This document shows, in pieces, positions 1 to 6,695 of a stretch of 7,917 bases of DNA (position 1 is the stretch's first letter; every line of letters begins with the position of its first letter). Both the position numbers and the translations under genes were made by a program. The notes below the pieces were generated by a model. The model was not told where the DNA came from. It saw only the letters and a list, made by a program, of their open reading frames with translations, and ran no database searches. Origin of the DNA: Treponema sp. (GTDB lineage: Bacteria > Spirochaetota > Spirochaetia > Treponematales > Breznakiellaceae); contig WQZW01000058.1 in NCBI GenBank assembly GCA_009780545.1, forward strand, positions 1 through 7,917. Reading direction: 5' to 3'.

Positions 1-30
1 CCGTGTTCTCCGTGTAACTCCGTGGTTGAA
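1..30. repeat. CCGTG-type short repeat (partial, at window edge)
   Basis: The pentamer CCGTG occurs at 1-5, 10-14 and 20-24, so the spacing is 9-10 bases, and the block ends in GGTTGAA. Strings of this kind (read on the other strand as CACGGAG units) are familiar from intergenic regions of many unrelated bacteria and look like small dispersed repeats. Only the right end is inside the window. It is non-coding as far as can be seen. That it is a dispersed element is inference, because other copies cannot be checked here. Confidence 0.4.
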
Positions 31-103
31 TCTCTTCCCCAACCTAAACCGCACAAAAGCGCGGTTACTCGGCGGGGCCAAAAGTTAAATGCTGTTGCCC
101 TGA

Positions 104-132
104 CCACCCTAGACAAGGGGCTGGGATTTTTT
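104..132 (+). terminator. possible weak rho-independent terminator
   Basis: CCACCCT (104-110) can pair with AGGG (116-119) and TGG (122-124) around the 5-base loop AGACA, with a 2-base bulge. Six T residues follow at 127-132. This is the only hairpin in the window followed by a T run. It could end a gene that lies left of the window. The stem is short and interrupted, so this may be chance. Confidence 0.3.
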
Positions 133-144
133 GGAGAATACGGG

Positions 145-150
145 TATGCT
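145..150 (+). promoter_or_regulatory. possible -10 box for the first gene
   Basis: TATGCT lies 63 bases before the chosen ATG at 214 and 12 bases before an in-frame GTG at 163. No convincing -35 box is seen at 16-18 bases upstream. Transcription from here would start near 157. That would give a leader of about 57 bases for the ATG start, with room for the SD-like GAGG at 206-209. Confidence 0.25.
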
Positions 151-213
151 GGGGTTTTGTGAGTGAACGGAACCGAGACATCTTTCGGGGGAAGTGGTGG
201 GAACCGAGGAACT

Positions 214-1839
214 ATGGACATAAAAGATTTGCCCGTCGCGGCGGATTTTCCGGGGGAGACGGCGGAGGGGGCGAGGATGCTCCTGGCCATACGGGAGGGC
301 CTTGCGGCCCCGTTGGAGTCCCTGTCGGTGCTGACGGAGGAAGATGCCGAGGTGCCGGACATGGGAAAGCAGTTCGGGGCGTTGGCCTGGTACCTCAGGC
401 TTATCTACCTCGTCCTGGGATTTTTTACCAACAGGACGGCCGAGGCCCTCTTTCGGGAACGGCAGATGGTCGGCATGGGGAGGGGGGTCGAGGTCGACTT
501 TCCCGGCGTCTACGATTCCAGGCAGCGGATGCTGCGGCAGGCCTTTTACGACCGGCTGCTGCGGCTGAAGGAGGCCGGCAGGTTCCTGTACGACCTGATG
601 TCCGGCGGGCTCGGGCGGGAGCGGCCGGCCTTTTTCGCCGTGCTGGGCTCGCTGGAGATGCGGGGGGTGCACTGCCGGCTCAAGGAGGAGTGCCGGCCGG
701 AAGCCGTCATGGCAAGGAAGCCGGACCTTCCGCCGGCCGGGCTCCGGCATCAGGCAAGTCGGACCCTGGACGAGATACTGTACTCCATCCCCGAGGAAGC
801 CCGCGACACGATGTACTACCATGCGCGTTCCTTCGGACATATCGTCAACATCGCCTGCTTCCTCTTCGACCGGCTGCTGCTGGCATTTACCGACACGCCG
901 GAGGGCAAGGTCTGCAGGATCAACGCGGCCGTCAAGGACCAGCTTATGGCGCTCGACGCGGTGTTTCTCGCACTCCGGGAACCGCCGACCTCCGTCTTCA
1001 TCGAGGCGCTGTTGCTGTACCAGATGGAACGGGGGACGAAGGGGCCGCTCTTCGATGCCGATACGGAGCTTACCTTCCTGCTGAACCGCATGGACGGCTC
1101 GCTGCGGGCCATCGCCGACTTCGGGGGCCTGATTCCCCTGGGCCGCATCCTCCGCTGCGCGACCGGGAACCCGGAGTACGCCCCGGCTCCCCTGGGCGGG
1201 GGCGAGGACTGGTTCCAACTGTACCGCTGCCACTGGGAGCAGCGGATACAGGCCGACCTTTCCCGCTTCCTTACCGAGAGGAAATGCCGGGAGATCGCCG
1301 CATCCCTGGAGGTACTGTACGGAATCCGCCTCGTCCCGGCTCCGGGCCAGGGAAGTTCCGGCATTCCCCTGGCCCAGGACTTCGCCCTTTCCTTCCTCGC
1401 CGCCTTCCACCCGGTGCTTGCCGGGAAGATGGGCGAGGAGCTGGCCCCCTTCCTTACGGAAACCGACGACGGGCCCGAGGCGGACGATCCGAACGAGGTC
1501 GCCGGGCCGTACCGCCGCCTCCTCGATATCGAGCGGGACATACGGGACTTCTACACCAAGCTGGGCCCCCGGGGGGTATACGGCGGGTGCATCCGGTCCA
1601 CGGGCGAGGAGGCCGAAGCCCCGGCGGCGAAGGCCCGCAAGGTGAAGGCCGTGCAGGAGCATGTGGGCGAGGAGGCCGCCGGCATCATCCTCGGTGCCCT
1701 GCAGTCGATGAGGAAACTGACCGCCGCACTCGACGCCCTCTCCGCGGAGGACCCGGGCCTTGCCGAAAGGACCGCCGGAACGAGGGAGGGACTGCGGTAC
1801 GCGGTTACCACGCTGGAGGAGGTCGGGGAGTCGGTTTGA
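214..1839 (+). CDS. uncharacterised 541-residue helical protein, spirochaete type
   Basis: I do not recognise a function. The product has no signal peptide, no lipobox and no clear membrane anchor. One moderately hydrophobic stretch lies at residues 55-71, and helix-rich sequence dominates. Residues about 470-541 are charged, Ala/Glu/Lys-rich and coiled-coil-like. An acidic, low-complexity stretch near residues 410-425 may be a linker. Length and character recall spirochaete-only families of unknown function such as DUF5312, but this is from memory and unverified. The ATG at 214 was chosen because GAGG (206-209) lies just upstream. An in-frame GTG at 163 would add 17 Gly-rich residues but has no SD. 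The next gene is tyrS after 163 bases, with a hairpin and a promoter between, so the two need not form one operon. The open frame is intact. That the gene is real is supported by its full length and by the hairpin placed just after its stop. Confidence 0.8.
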   Translation: MDIKDLPVAADFPGETAEGARMLLAIREGLAAPLESLSVLTEEDAEVPDMGKQFGALAWYLRLIYLVLGFFTNRTAEALFRERQMVGMGRGVEVDFPGVYDSRQRMLRQAFYDRLLRLKEAGRFLYDLMSGGLGRERPAFFAVLGSLEMRGVHCRLKEECRPEAVMARKPDLPPAGLRHQASRTLDEILYSIPEEARDTMYYHARSFGHIVNIACFLFDRLLLAFTDTPEGKVCRINAAVKDQLMALDAVFLALREPPTSVFIEALLLYQMERGTKGPLFDADTELTFLLNRMDGSLRAIADFGGLIPLGRILRCATGNPEYAPAPLGGGEDWFQLYRCHWEQRIQADLSRFLTERKCREIAASLEVLYGIRLVPAPGQGSSGIPLAQDFALSFLAAFHPVLAGKMGEELAPFLTETDDGPEADDPNEVAGPYRRLLDIERDIRDFYTKLGPRGVYGGCIRSTGEEAEAPAAKARKVKAVQEHVGEEAAGIILGALQSMRKLTAALDALSAEDPGLAERTAGTREGLRYAVTTLEEVGESV

Positions 1840-1844
1840 GGTTT

Positions 1845-1882
1845 GGGGAACCGCCGAACAAACAGGGATTCGGCGGTTCCCC
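1845..1882 (+). terminator. perfect 14-bp hairpin after the first gene
   Basis: GGGGAACCGCCGAA (1845-1858) is exactly complementary to TTCGGCGGTTCCCC (1869-1882), with a 10-base loop. The stem begins 5 bases after the stop codon. There is no T-tract after it, so it is not a textbook intrinsic terminator. It could be a T-less terminator, an RNA 3'-end protector or part of a dispersed palindromic repeat. Confidence 0.5.
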
Positions 1883-1986
1883 GACCCGTCTCCGATCGGT
1901 CCGGACGGCCCGGGGTCGAAAGCCCGTGCCCCCGCACCGAGAACCGAAGGATTCTCCCAAATCCCTTTTCCCCGAACCTTCCCCCG

Positions 1987-1995
1987 TGCTATACT
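1987..1995 (+). promoter_or_regulatory. extended -10 promoter of tyrS, leaderless start
   Basis: TGC directly followed by TATACT (1990-1995) makes an extended -10 element, which can make up for the poor -35 region (TTTCCC at 1967-1972 for a 17-base spacer). Only 7 bases separate the -10 box from the tyrS ATG at 2003. Transcription would start at or within a base or two of the ATG. Confidence 0.55.
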
Positions 1996-2002
1996 TCCGC
2001 CT

Positions 2003-3241
2003 ATGAACCAAGCGATACTGACCTTGCAGGAACGGGGCTTTTTCAAGCAGTGCACCAATCCCGAGGGCCTTTCCGCCCTGATGGACGGGGGGCCGGCGAC
2101 CTTCTACGTCGGCTGCGATCCCACCGGCCGGAGCATGCATATCGGGCACTTGGTGCCCTTCTTCGCCTTCCGCCACCTGAAGGCCGCGGGCCATTCCGGA
2201 ATCGCCCTGGTCGGCGGGGGCACGGCCCGGATCGGCGACCCCTCCGGCAAGAGCGAGCTGCGGAAGATGCTGGACTACGACGCCCTGGACGCCAACGCGG
2301 CGGCCATCACCGCCCAGCTGGACCGTTTCGTGGGCTTCGACGGCGAACGTTCCCGCCCGGCGAACAACCGCGACTGGCTGGCCGACCTCAACTACATCGA
2401 CTTCCTCCGGGAGATCGGCAGCCACTTTTCGGTAAACCGCATGCTCGGTTTCGAGGCGTACAGGGCCAGGATGGAGACCGGACTTTCCTTCATCGAGTTC
2501 AACTACCAGCTTTTGCAGAGCTACGACTTCCTCGAACTGTACCGCCGTCATGGCTGCCGGCTGCAGATCGGCGGCGACGACCAGTGGGGCAACATCGTCG
2601 CCGGCGTCGAGCTGGTCCGCAGGATCGAGGGTGCGGAGGTTTTCGGCCTTACCTTCCCCCTGGTTACCACCGCCGACGGCAAGAAGATGGGCAAGACCGA
2701 AAAAGGCGCCCTCTTCCTCGATCCGGAAATCACCACACCCTACGACTTCTTCCAATACTGGCGGAACGTGCAGGATGCCGACCTGCTCCGCTTCCTGCTG
2801 ATGTTCACCTTCCTTCCGGCCGACGAGTGCCGGGCGCTGGCCGCCGAGGGGAGGAATCCCAACGAGGGCAAGGAACGCCTCGCCCGGGAGATCACCGCCC
2901 TGATCCACGGCGGGGAAGCGGCCGACCGCGCCCTTGCCGGAGCCAAGGCGGCTTTCGGGGGAGCAGGCGATTCCGACGCGATGCCCGGGGTGGAGCTTTC
3001 CCGCGCCGCCTTCGATGCCGGCTACAACGTCGTGGACCTCTTCCACGATTCCGGCCTGGCCCCGAGCAAGAGCGAGGCCCGGCGCCTGGTCCAGCAGGGC
3101 GGGGCCTTCGTTTTCGGGCCCGCGGGCGAGGCCGCCGTTACCGACATCGCGGCGGGCATAGGCCCGGATGCGCTGGACCCGACGGGAACGCTGGTGCTGA
3201 GGGCCGGGAAGAAACGGTATATGCGGGTGAAGGCGGTCTAA
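2003..3241 (+). CDS. tyrS: tyrosyl-tRNA synthetase
   Basis: Charges tRNA-Tyr with tyrosine using ATP, in the cytoplasm. This is a class I synthetase of 412 residues, close to the usual bacterial length (E. coli about 424). Visible motifs are YVGCDPTGRSMHIGH with the HIGH box at residues 46-49, the GDPSGK motif in the ATP/Tyr pocket, the tyrosine-binding QIGGDDQWG at 188-196, and KMGKT at 228-232, a common variant of KMSKS. A C-terminal S4-like RNA-binding domain starts near residue 341 and contains the typical SKSEARRLVQQGGAFV pattern. The frame stays open upstream, but the ATG at 2003 fits the family N-terminus. There is no Shine-Dalgarno sequence before it; instead an extended -10 box sits 7 bases upstream, which suggests a leaderless mRNA. 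No T-box leader is possible with that start. The last codons and the stop lie in the 5' arm of a strong hairpin. Confidence 0.97.
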   Translation: MNQAILTLQERGFFKQCTNPEGLSALMDGGPATFYVGCDPTGRSMHIGHLVPFFAFRHLKAAGHSGIALVGGGTARIGDPSGKSELRKMLDYDALDANAAAITAQLDRFVGFDGERSRPANNRDWLADLNYIDFLREIGSHFSVNRMLGFEAYRARMETGLSFIEFNYQLLQSYDFLELYRRHGCRLQIGGDDQWGNIVAGVELVRRIEGAEVFGLTFPLVTTADGKKMGKTEKGALFLDPEITTPYDFFQYWRNVQDADLLRFLLMFTFLPADECRALAAEGRNPNEGKERLAREITALIHGGEAADRALAGAKAAFGGAGDSDAMPGVELSRAAFDAGYNVVDLFHDSGLAPSKSEARRLVQQGGAFVFGPAGEAAVTDIAAGIGPDALDPTGTLVLRAGKKRYMRVKAV

Positions 3242-3266
3242 TCTCCTGCGGAGATTGGACCGCCTT
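3230..3266 (+). terminator. 17-bp hairpin overlapping the tyrS stop codon
   Basis: AAGGCGGTCTAATCTCC (3230-3246) pairs with GGAGATTGGACCGCCTT (3250-3266) over all 17 positions, with one T-G wobble and a 3-base TGC loop. The tyrS stop codon TAA (3239-3241) is inside the left arm. No T-tract follows (GGTTTACC). It is the strongest fold in the window and very likely shapes the tyrS mRNA 3' end. Whether it terminates transcription on its own is open. Confidence 0.6.
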
Positions 3267-3411
3267 GGTTTACCGGACAGATGTCGGGCCGTGTGGCAGC
3301 AAAGCTCCGAGTCCTGGTTTTACGGGGCAAAGGCGGAGCGTCCGTGCTAAAGGTTTTCTGCCTCGGTCCGTAAATCTCCGGTGTCCCGTTCCCATGGGGA
3401 ATCGGGCGGGC
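3267..3411. other. intergenic region between tyrS and the cyclase gene
   Basis: No gene, tRNA or known riboswitch fold is seen here. The one structure is a 9-bp stem at 3385-3406: CCCGTTCCC pairs with GGGAA and CGGG around an ATG triloop, with one bulged T. It ends 5 bases before the -35 box of the cyclase promoter. It could be a regulator site or a weak terminator. The RNA would lie outside the cyclase transcript, so it cannot be a leader element for that gene. Confidence 0.4.
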
Positions 3412-3440
3412 TTGAAAGGAGTTTCCCTACCGTCTATAAT
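3412..3440 (+). promoter_or_regulatory. near-consensus sigma-70 promoter of the cyclase gene, leaderless start
   Basis: TTGAAA (3412-3417), a spacer of exactly 17 bases, then TATAAT (3435-3440). This is 11 of 12 matches to the housekeeping promoter consensus. The -10 box ends 8 bases before the ATG at 3449, so RNA would begin about 0-2 bases before the start codon. An AAAGGAG at 3415-3421 is too far from the ATG, and upstream of the predicted RNA start, to be the ribosome binding site. Confidence 0.75.
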
Positions 3441-3448
3441 TAGAAGAT

Positions 3449-5140
3449 ATGAATATCCGGATGAAGATGTTGCTGGTGGTACTTCCGCTGGTGGTGGTGA
3501 TTCTTGCCCTGGCCCAGGCCGCGTCCTACTTCAATGCGGTCAACGGCGTAACCCGGCTTGCCCGGGAGCTGCTGGGCTTCAAGCTCCGGGAGATGAACAA
3601 ATTCGCGGACGGGCAGTGGTCGTTGCTGATCGAGAACGGCTTCGCCGCGAGGCCGGATATGATCGAGGCCGCCCAGACGGCGGTCCGGGGCTATGCGGAA
3701 GGTATAGTCCTCAGCGGTACCGAGCGTATCTTCGCCATGGACTCCGACGGCCGCCTGGTCATGACGAGCGGCCCGCTGGAATTCCTGGACGGCGAGTCCG
3801 ACCTGTTGATGGGCATGCTCAGGTCCGAACCGCAGGGCCTGCTGACCGCGTCGGTCGGCGGGGAAAACCGCGTCTTCCAGGTCTTCTACTTTCTCCCCTT
3901 CGACTGGTACATCCTGATCAGCGAGACCCATGCGGCCTTCTACCGGGATTCCGACAATATCGCCTCCCAGTCCCTGATCACCCTGTTGGCCGCCGTCCTG
4001 CTCATCTCCCTGTTCCTGGCGATCATGACCGGCAAGCTTACCGGCCCCCTCAGGCGGATCGTGGCGGCCATGGACGGAATCATCGGTTCGGCGGACCTTT
4101 CGGCCAGGGTCAAGGTCGAGTACCGGGACGAGACCGGCCGGCTTGCCTGGACCTTCAACCGCATGCTCGGCGAGCTGGAAAGCGCCTACTCGCAGATCAA
4201 GCGGTACGCATTCGAGGCGGTGCTGGCCAAGAAGAAGGAACAGCGCATCAGGCAGATATTCCAGAAGTACGTGCCGGCCACTGTCATCGAGCGCTTTTTC
4301 GCATCGCCCGAAAAGATGCTCGTCGGCGACAACCGCAACCTTTCCATCCTGTTCTCCGACATACGGAGCTTCACCACCATCTCCGAGGGCATGGCCCCGG
4401 ACGACCTGGTCAACTCGCTGAACCGCTACTTCTCCGGTCAGGTGGACATCATCTACGGCAGGGGAGGGGTGGTCGACAAGTACATCGGGGACGCGATCAT
4501 GGCCTTCTGGGGCGCGCCGAACCTCGGCGGCGACGACGCCCTGCAGTCGGTGCTTGCCGGCCTGGATATGATCGACCAGGTTGGCCTGTTCAACGAAAAC
4601 CAGCGGTCCCTGGGAAAGCCCGAGTTCCGGATCGGGATCGGGCTGAACTACGGCGAGGTTACCGTGGGCAACATAGGCAGTGAGCGGAAGATGGACTACA
4701 CCGTCATCGGCGATTCGGTGAACCTGGCCTCCCGGATGGAGGGCCTGACCAAGAACTACGGTTTCGGGATTCTCCTTTCCGAGTCCGTCCATGCCCAGAT
4801 ACTGCGGACGGGAATCCCCGAGGGGGAAAATCTGGACTTCAGGCTGATAGACACCGTGGCCGTCAAGGGCAAGGCCCGAGGGGTGAAGATATACACCGTC
4901 GGAAGGCGGATCGGCGAGGCGGAACGGGCCGGCTGGCAGCTGCACGACCTGGCCATGGATTTGTACTACCGGCGTTCCTTCAAGGAGGCGGCGGAAAAGT
5001 TTCGGGAAGTCTACCGGCTTCTTTCCAACGGAAACGTCAAGGACTCCGTCTCCGAGCAGATGTACCGGCGTTGCGCGCAGCATGCCGCCAATCCCCCGCC
5101 CGCGGACTGGGACGGCGTGGAAGTCATGGAAAGCAAGTAG
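3449..5140 (+). CDS. membrane adenylate cyclase, class III (IIIb-like), with HAMP domain
   Basis: Predicted to convert ATP to cAMP in response to a periplasmic signal. The 563 residues show TM1 (about 7-25), a periplasmic sensor region (26-172, possibly Cache-like; the NRVFQVFYFLPFDWYILIS part is typical), TM2 (173-195), HAMP (about 194-250), a linker helix, and the catalytic domain (about 290-480). Metal-binding aspartates are D304 (LFSDIRSF) and D348 (DKYIGD). K344 is the adenine-selecting lysine. The partner position, usually Asp, is T418 (MDYTVIGDSVNLASR), as in class IIIb enzymes; N425 and R429 complete the transition-state pair. All catalytic residues are present, so an active homodimer is expected. 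The tail (485-563) looks TPR-like and ends with PPPADWDGVEVM, a pattern I associate with spirochaete and related cyclases. The start is supported by the promoter just upstream; downstream Met5 or Met7 cannot be excluded. The next gene follows after 67 bases and may be co-transcribed. Confidence 0.93.
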   Translation: MNIRMKMLLVVLPLVVVILALAQAASYFNAVNGVTRLARELLGFKLREMNKFADGQWSLLIENGFAARPDMIEAAQTAVRGYAEGIVLSGTERIFAMDSDGRLVMTSGPLEFLDGESDLLMGMLRSEPQGLLTASVGGENRVFQVFYFLPFDWYILISETHAAFYRDSDNIASQSLITLLAAVLLISLFLAIMTGKLTGPLRRIVAAMDGIIGSADLSARVKVEYRDETGRLAWTFNRMLGELESAYSQIKRYAFEAVLAKKKEQRIRQIFQKYVPATVIERFFASPEKMLVGDNRNLSILFSDIRSFTTISEGMAPDDLVNSLNRYFSGQVDIIYGRGGVVDKYIGDAIMAFWGAPNLGGDDALQSVLAGLDMIDQVGLFNENQRSLGKPEFRIGIGLNYGEVTVGNIGSERKMDYTVIGDSVNLASRMEGLTKNYGFGILLSESVHAQILRTGIPEGENLDFRLIDTVAVKGKARGVKIYTVGRRIGEAERAGWQLHDLAMDLYYRRSFKEAAEKFREVYRLLSNGNVKDSVSEQMYRRCAQHAANPPPADWDGVEVMESK

Positions 5141-5150
5141 TTGGTGGCCG

Positions 5151-5183
5151 GTGATCGGTGGCCCGTCGCTAATCACCGATCAC
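5151..5183. repeat. inverted repeat after the cyclase gene, possibly a dispersed repeat or terminator
   Basis: GTGATCGGTG (5151-5160) and CACCGATCAC (5174-5183) are perfect 10-bp inverted repeats around a 13-base spacer. They begin 10 bases after the cyclase stop codon. No T-tract follows. The GTGATCGGTGA / AATCACCGATCAC wording resembles short repeats often scattered between genes of some bacterial genomes, so it may be a repeat copy instead of a gene-specific terminator. Confidence 0.45.
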
Positions 5184-5197
5184 TGCCTACGAGCAAA

Positions 5198-5203
5198 AAG
5201 GGA
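5198..5203 (+). promoter_or_regulatory. Shine-Dalgarno site fixing the start at 5208
   Basis: AAGGGA lies 4 bases before the ATG at 5208 and is the clearest SD-like site in the window. It supports this ATG over upstream in-frame starts, which would also bury the signal peptide. No promoter is seen in the 67-base gap, so this gene is probably translated from an mRNA shared with the cyclase. Confidence 0.55.
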
Positions 5204-5207
5204 TGGT

Positions 5208-6680
5208 ATGAAGGCTAAGGTCCTTGCGGCGTTGCTGGCCGTTTTTTGCATAACCTCGGCCCTGGGTCAGGGCGGGGGAAAGCCGACGCTGGCCATCCTC
5301 CCCTTTACCGGCGCCGGTATCGAGGGCGGGCGTATCGCCGACAGCCTGGCCCTGCAGCCGGATATCCGCAGGACCTTTACCCGGGTGGCCGTGTCCCCCG
5401 CGGCCCTGGAGATATTCCTCGGCCGGATGTCCCGGATCACCGCCCTTACCGATTCGGACTTCGTCTCCGGCCTGGGTCGGGAACTCGGGGCCGACTACCT
5501 GATTTCAGGCCATGTGCGGAGGGTGGGGAACAGGTTCCTGGTAACCGTCTCGGTCATAGATTCCGGGAACTACGAGCTGGTCGCCGGCTTCTACCGGCTT
5601 TTCTACGGCAACCGGGAGATCGGCGGGCTGCTCCCCGTCATGGCACGGCAGATGACGGACACCGTGCGGAAAAGACAGGGCCTCGGTCCGCTTCCCGCCC
5701 TTGCCGTCGCCCCGCCCGGCTTCGACGACGAACCCTTAAGCAGGTTCGAGACCACCGTTTCCGGCGTGAACTACGACGTGGAGACGCTGACCCAGATACT
5801 GTCCATAGAGATCGCCAACATGGGCCTGTACGCCGTCCTTCCCCGGGGAACCGTGCTGCGGAACGCCCTCCTGCTCTGGGAATCGTACTTTCCGGGCGAG
5901 GTAACGGTAACCATGGAACGGCTCTTCCTTAAGCTGCGGATTATCTTCGAATCCTCCGAGCCGGTTACGGCTCCGTACAGGCTGGTCGGCCCGATGGAAA
6001 CCATGGGCCGGGCCGCCGACGCCGAGTTCGTCCTTTCCGTCAACAACCGGGAAACCGACGGCGCGAACGTCTTTCAGGCGGGGCTTTTCAGGGCCTTCGG
6101 CGACGAGCAGCTTGCCGTGGTCGCCCAAGGCTACCGCTCCCTGGCGGAGGGCCTGGACATAATGCCCGACGTCGCCATCGCCCTGGTCAACCCGCCCGAT
6201 TCGGATGCCCGCCTTGCCCAGCTCGTCCAGCGACGCTGGAAGTCCAGGCTCATCGAGGACCCGGCCCGCTTCTGGAGCATCGGCGCGGCCGTGGGAACTT
6301 CCTTCAACGATCCCTGGGCTATCGGAACCTTCATGGCCACCTTCGCCCCGCTTCCCTTTTCCTTTCTCAAGGTCGGCGTCGATGCCGGCTTCATCAGCGA
6401 CCTGGTTCCCGGCATAGACTACTTTTCGCTGTACCCCTTCGTTCATTACGCCCTGTTCGTCCCCTTCGGCGCGGCTTCGTGGTACCTGGGCGGCGGCGGC
6501 GGCTACATGATAGCGCGGTACGTCGTCGGCGGATTCGAGCATAACGTCGGGGCGCCGCTGGTGGACCTCGGTACCGGCTTCGTCATAGGCAACCTGCTGG
6601 ACGTGTCCTACACCCTCAGGACCAATTTTTCCTCGATCAACGGCAAGCTCTCGGTAGGCTTGACTTACCGCTTCCGGTAG
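5208..6680 (+). CDS. secreted protein with two TolB/CsgG-N-like modules and a C-terminal outer-membrane barrel
   Basis: The 490-residue product starts with a signal peptide (residues 1-20, MKAKVLAALLAVFCITSALG, probable cleavage before Q21; no lipobox). Residues 26-155 follow the pattern of periplasmic TolB-N/CsgG/LpoB-like domains: a PTLAILPF strand, a FVSGLGRELGADYLISGHV segment and then VTVSVIDS. Residues about 180-330 seem to hold a second, more divergent copy (IANMGLYAVLP, then AADAEFVLSVNN and VFQAGLFRAF). Residues about 355-490 alternate aromatic and small residues in Gly-rich strands and end in LTYRFR, as in outer-membrane beta-barrels. So it is likely an envelope protein, with its N-terminal part in the periplasm and its C-terminus in the outer membrane. 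Its role is unknown. The domain calls are by eye and the barrel could have about 8 strands. It follows the cyclase by 67 bases with its own SD. The promoter of the next gene is inside its last codons. Confidence 0.8.
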   Translation: MKAKVLAALLAVFCITSALGQGGGKPTLAILPFTGAGIEGGRIADSLALQPDIRRTFTRVAVSPAALEIFLGRMSRITALTDSDFVSGLGRELGADYLISGHVRRVGNRFLVTVSVIDSGNYELVAGFYRLFYGNREIGGLLPVMARQMTDTVRKRQGLGPLPALAVAPPGFDDEPLSRFETTVSGVNYDVETLTQILSIEIANMGLYAVLPRGTVLRNALLLWESYFPGEVTVTMERLFLKLRIIFESSEPVTAPYRLVGPMETMGRAADAEFVLSVNNRETDGANVFQAGLFRAFGDEQLAVVAQGYRSLAEGLDIMPDVAIALVNPPDSDARLAQLVQRRWKSRLIEDPARFWSIGAAVGTSFNDPWAIGTFMATFAPLPFSFLKVGVDAGFISDLVPGIDYFSLYPFVHYALFVPFGAASWYLGGGGGYMIARYVVGGFEHNVGAPLVDLGTGFVIGNLLDVSYTLRTNFSSINGKLSVGLTYRFR

Positions 6681-6689
6681 TTTTAGAAT
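6660..6689 (+). promoter_or_regulatory. sigma-70 promoter of the RCC1-repeat gene, leaderless start
   Basis: TTGACT (6660-6665), an 18-base spacer and TAGAAT (6684-6689) match the consensus at 10 of 12 positions. The -35 box lies inside the last codons of the preceding gene. The -10 box ends 6 bases before the ATG at 6696, so the RNA would begin at about the start codon. No SD is present. Confidence 0.6.
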
Positions 6690-6695
6690 TGGTGT

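Noticed and set aside
47..66. Small hairpin AACCGC / GCGGTT near the left edge
   Set aside because: It has only 6 bp and an 8-base loop, no T-tract and no gene next to it.
1882..1918. Second imperfect hairpin (CGACCC with GGGTCG) and the small palindromes CCGATCGG and GTCCGGAC before tyrS
   Set aside because: The stem has a 6-base internal bulge, and short palindromes are expected by chance in such GC-rich DNA. An operator role cannot be supported from one sequence.
1913..1926. GGGTCGAAAGCCC resembling a tRNA T-arm
   Set aside because: The loop order does not match TTCGANN, and no anticodon arm, D-arm or acceptor stem can be placed around it.
109..2058. Long open frame on the minus strand (649 codons) opposite the first gene
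   Set aside because: It is the mirror of a GC-rich gene. The product is Pro/Arg/Gly-rich without domains, and it runs across the hairpin and the tyrS promoter. The plus-strand frame has a natural protein composition.
3267..3411. Possible riboswitch before the cyclase
   Set aside because: The strong promoter lies downstream of this stretch, so it would not be in the cyclase mRNA, and no known aptamer core is visible.
1843..4683. Plus-strand open frame of 946 codons across tyrS and the cyclase
   Set aside because: It overlaps two genes with solid motifs in other frames and its product is Arg/Pro/Gly-rich, as expected from a shifted frame in GC-rich DNA.
3440..5176. Minus-strand open frame (578 codons) opposite the cyclase
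   Set aside because: The plus strand clearly encodes a cyclase with all catalytic residues. The minus frame is His/Gln/Gly-rich and has no known motif.
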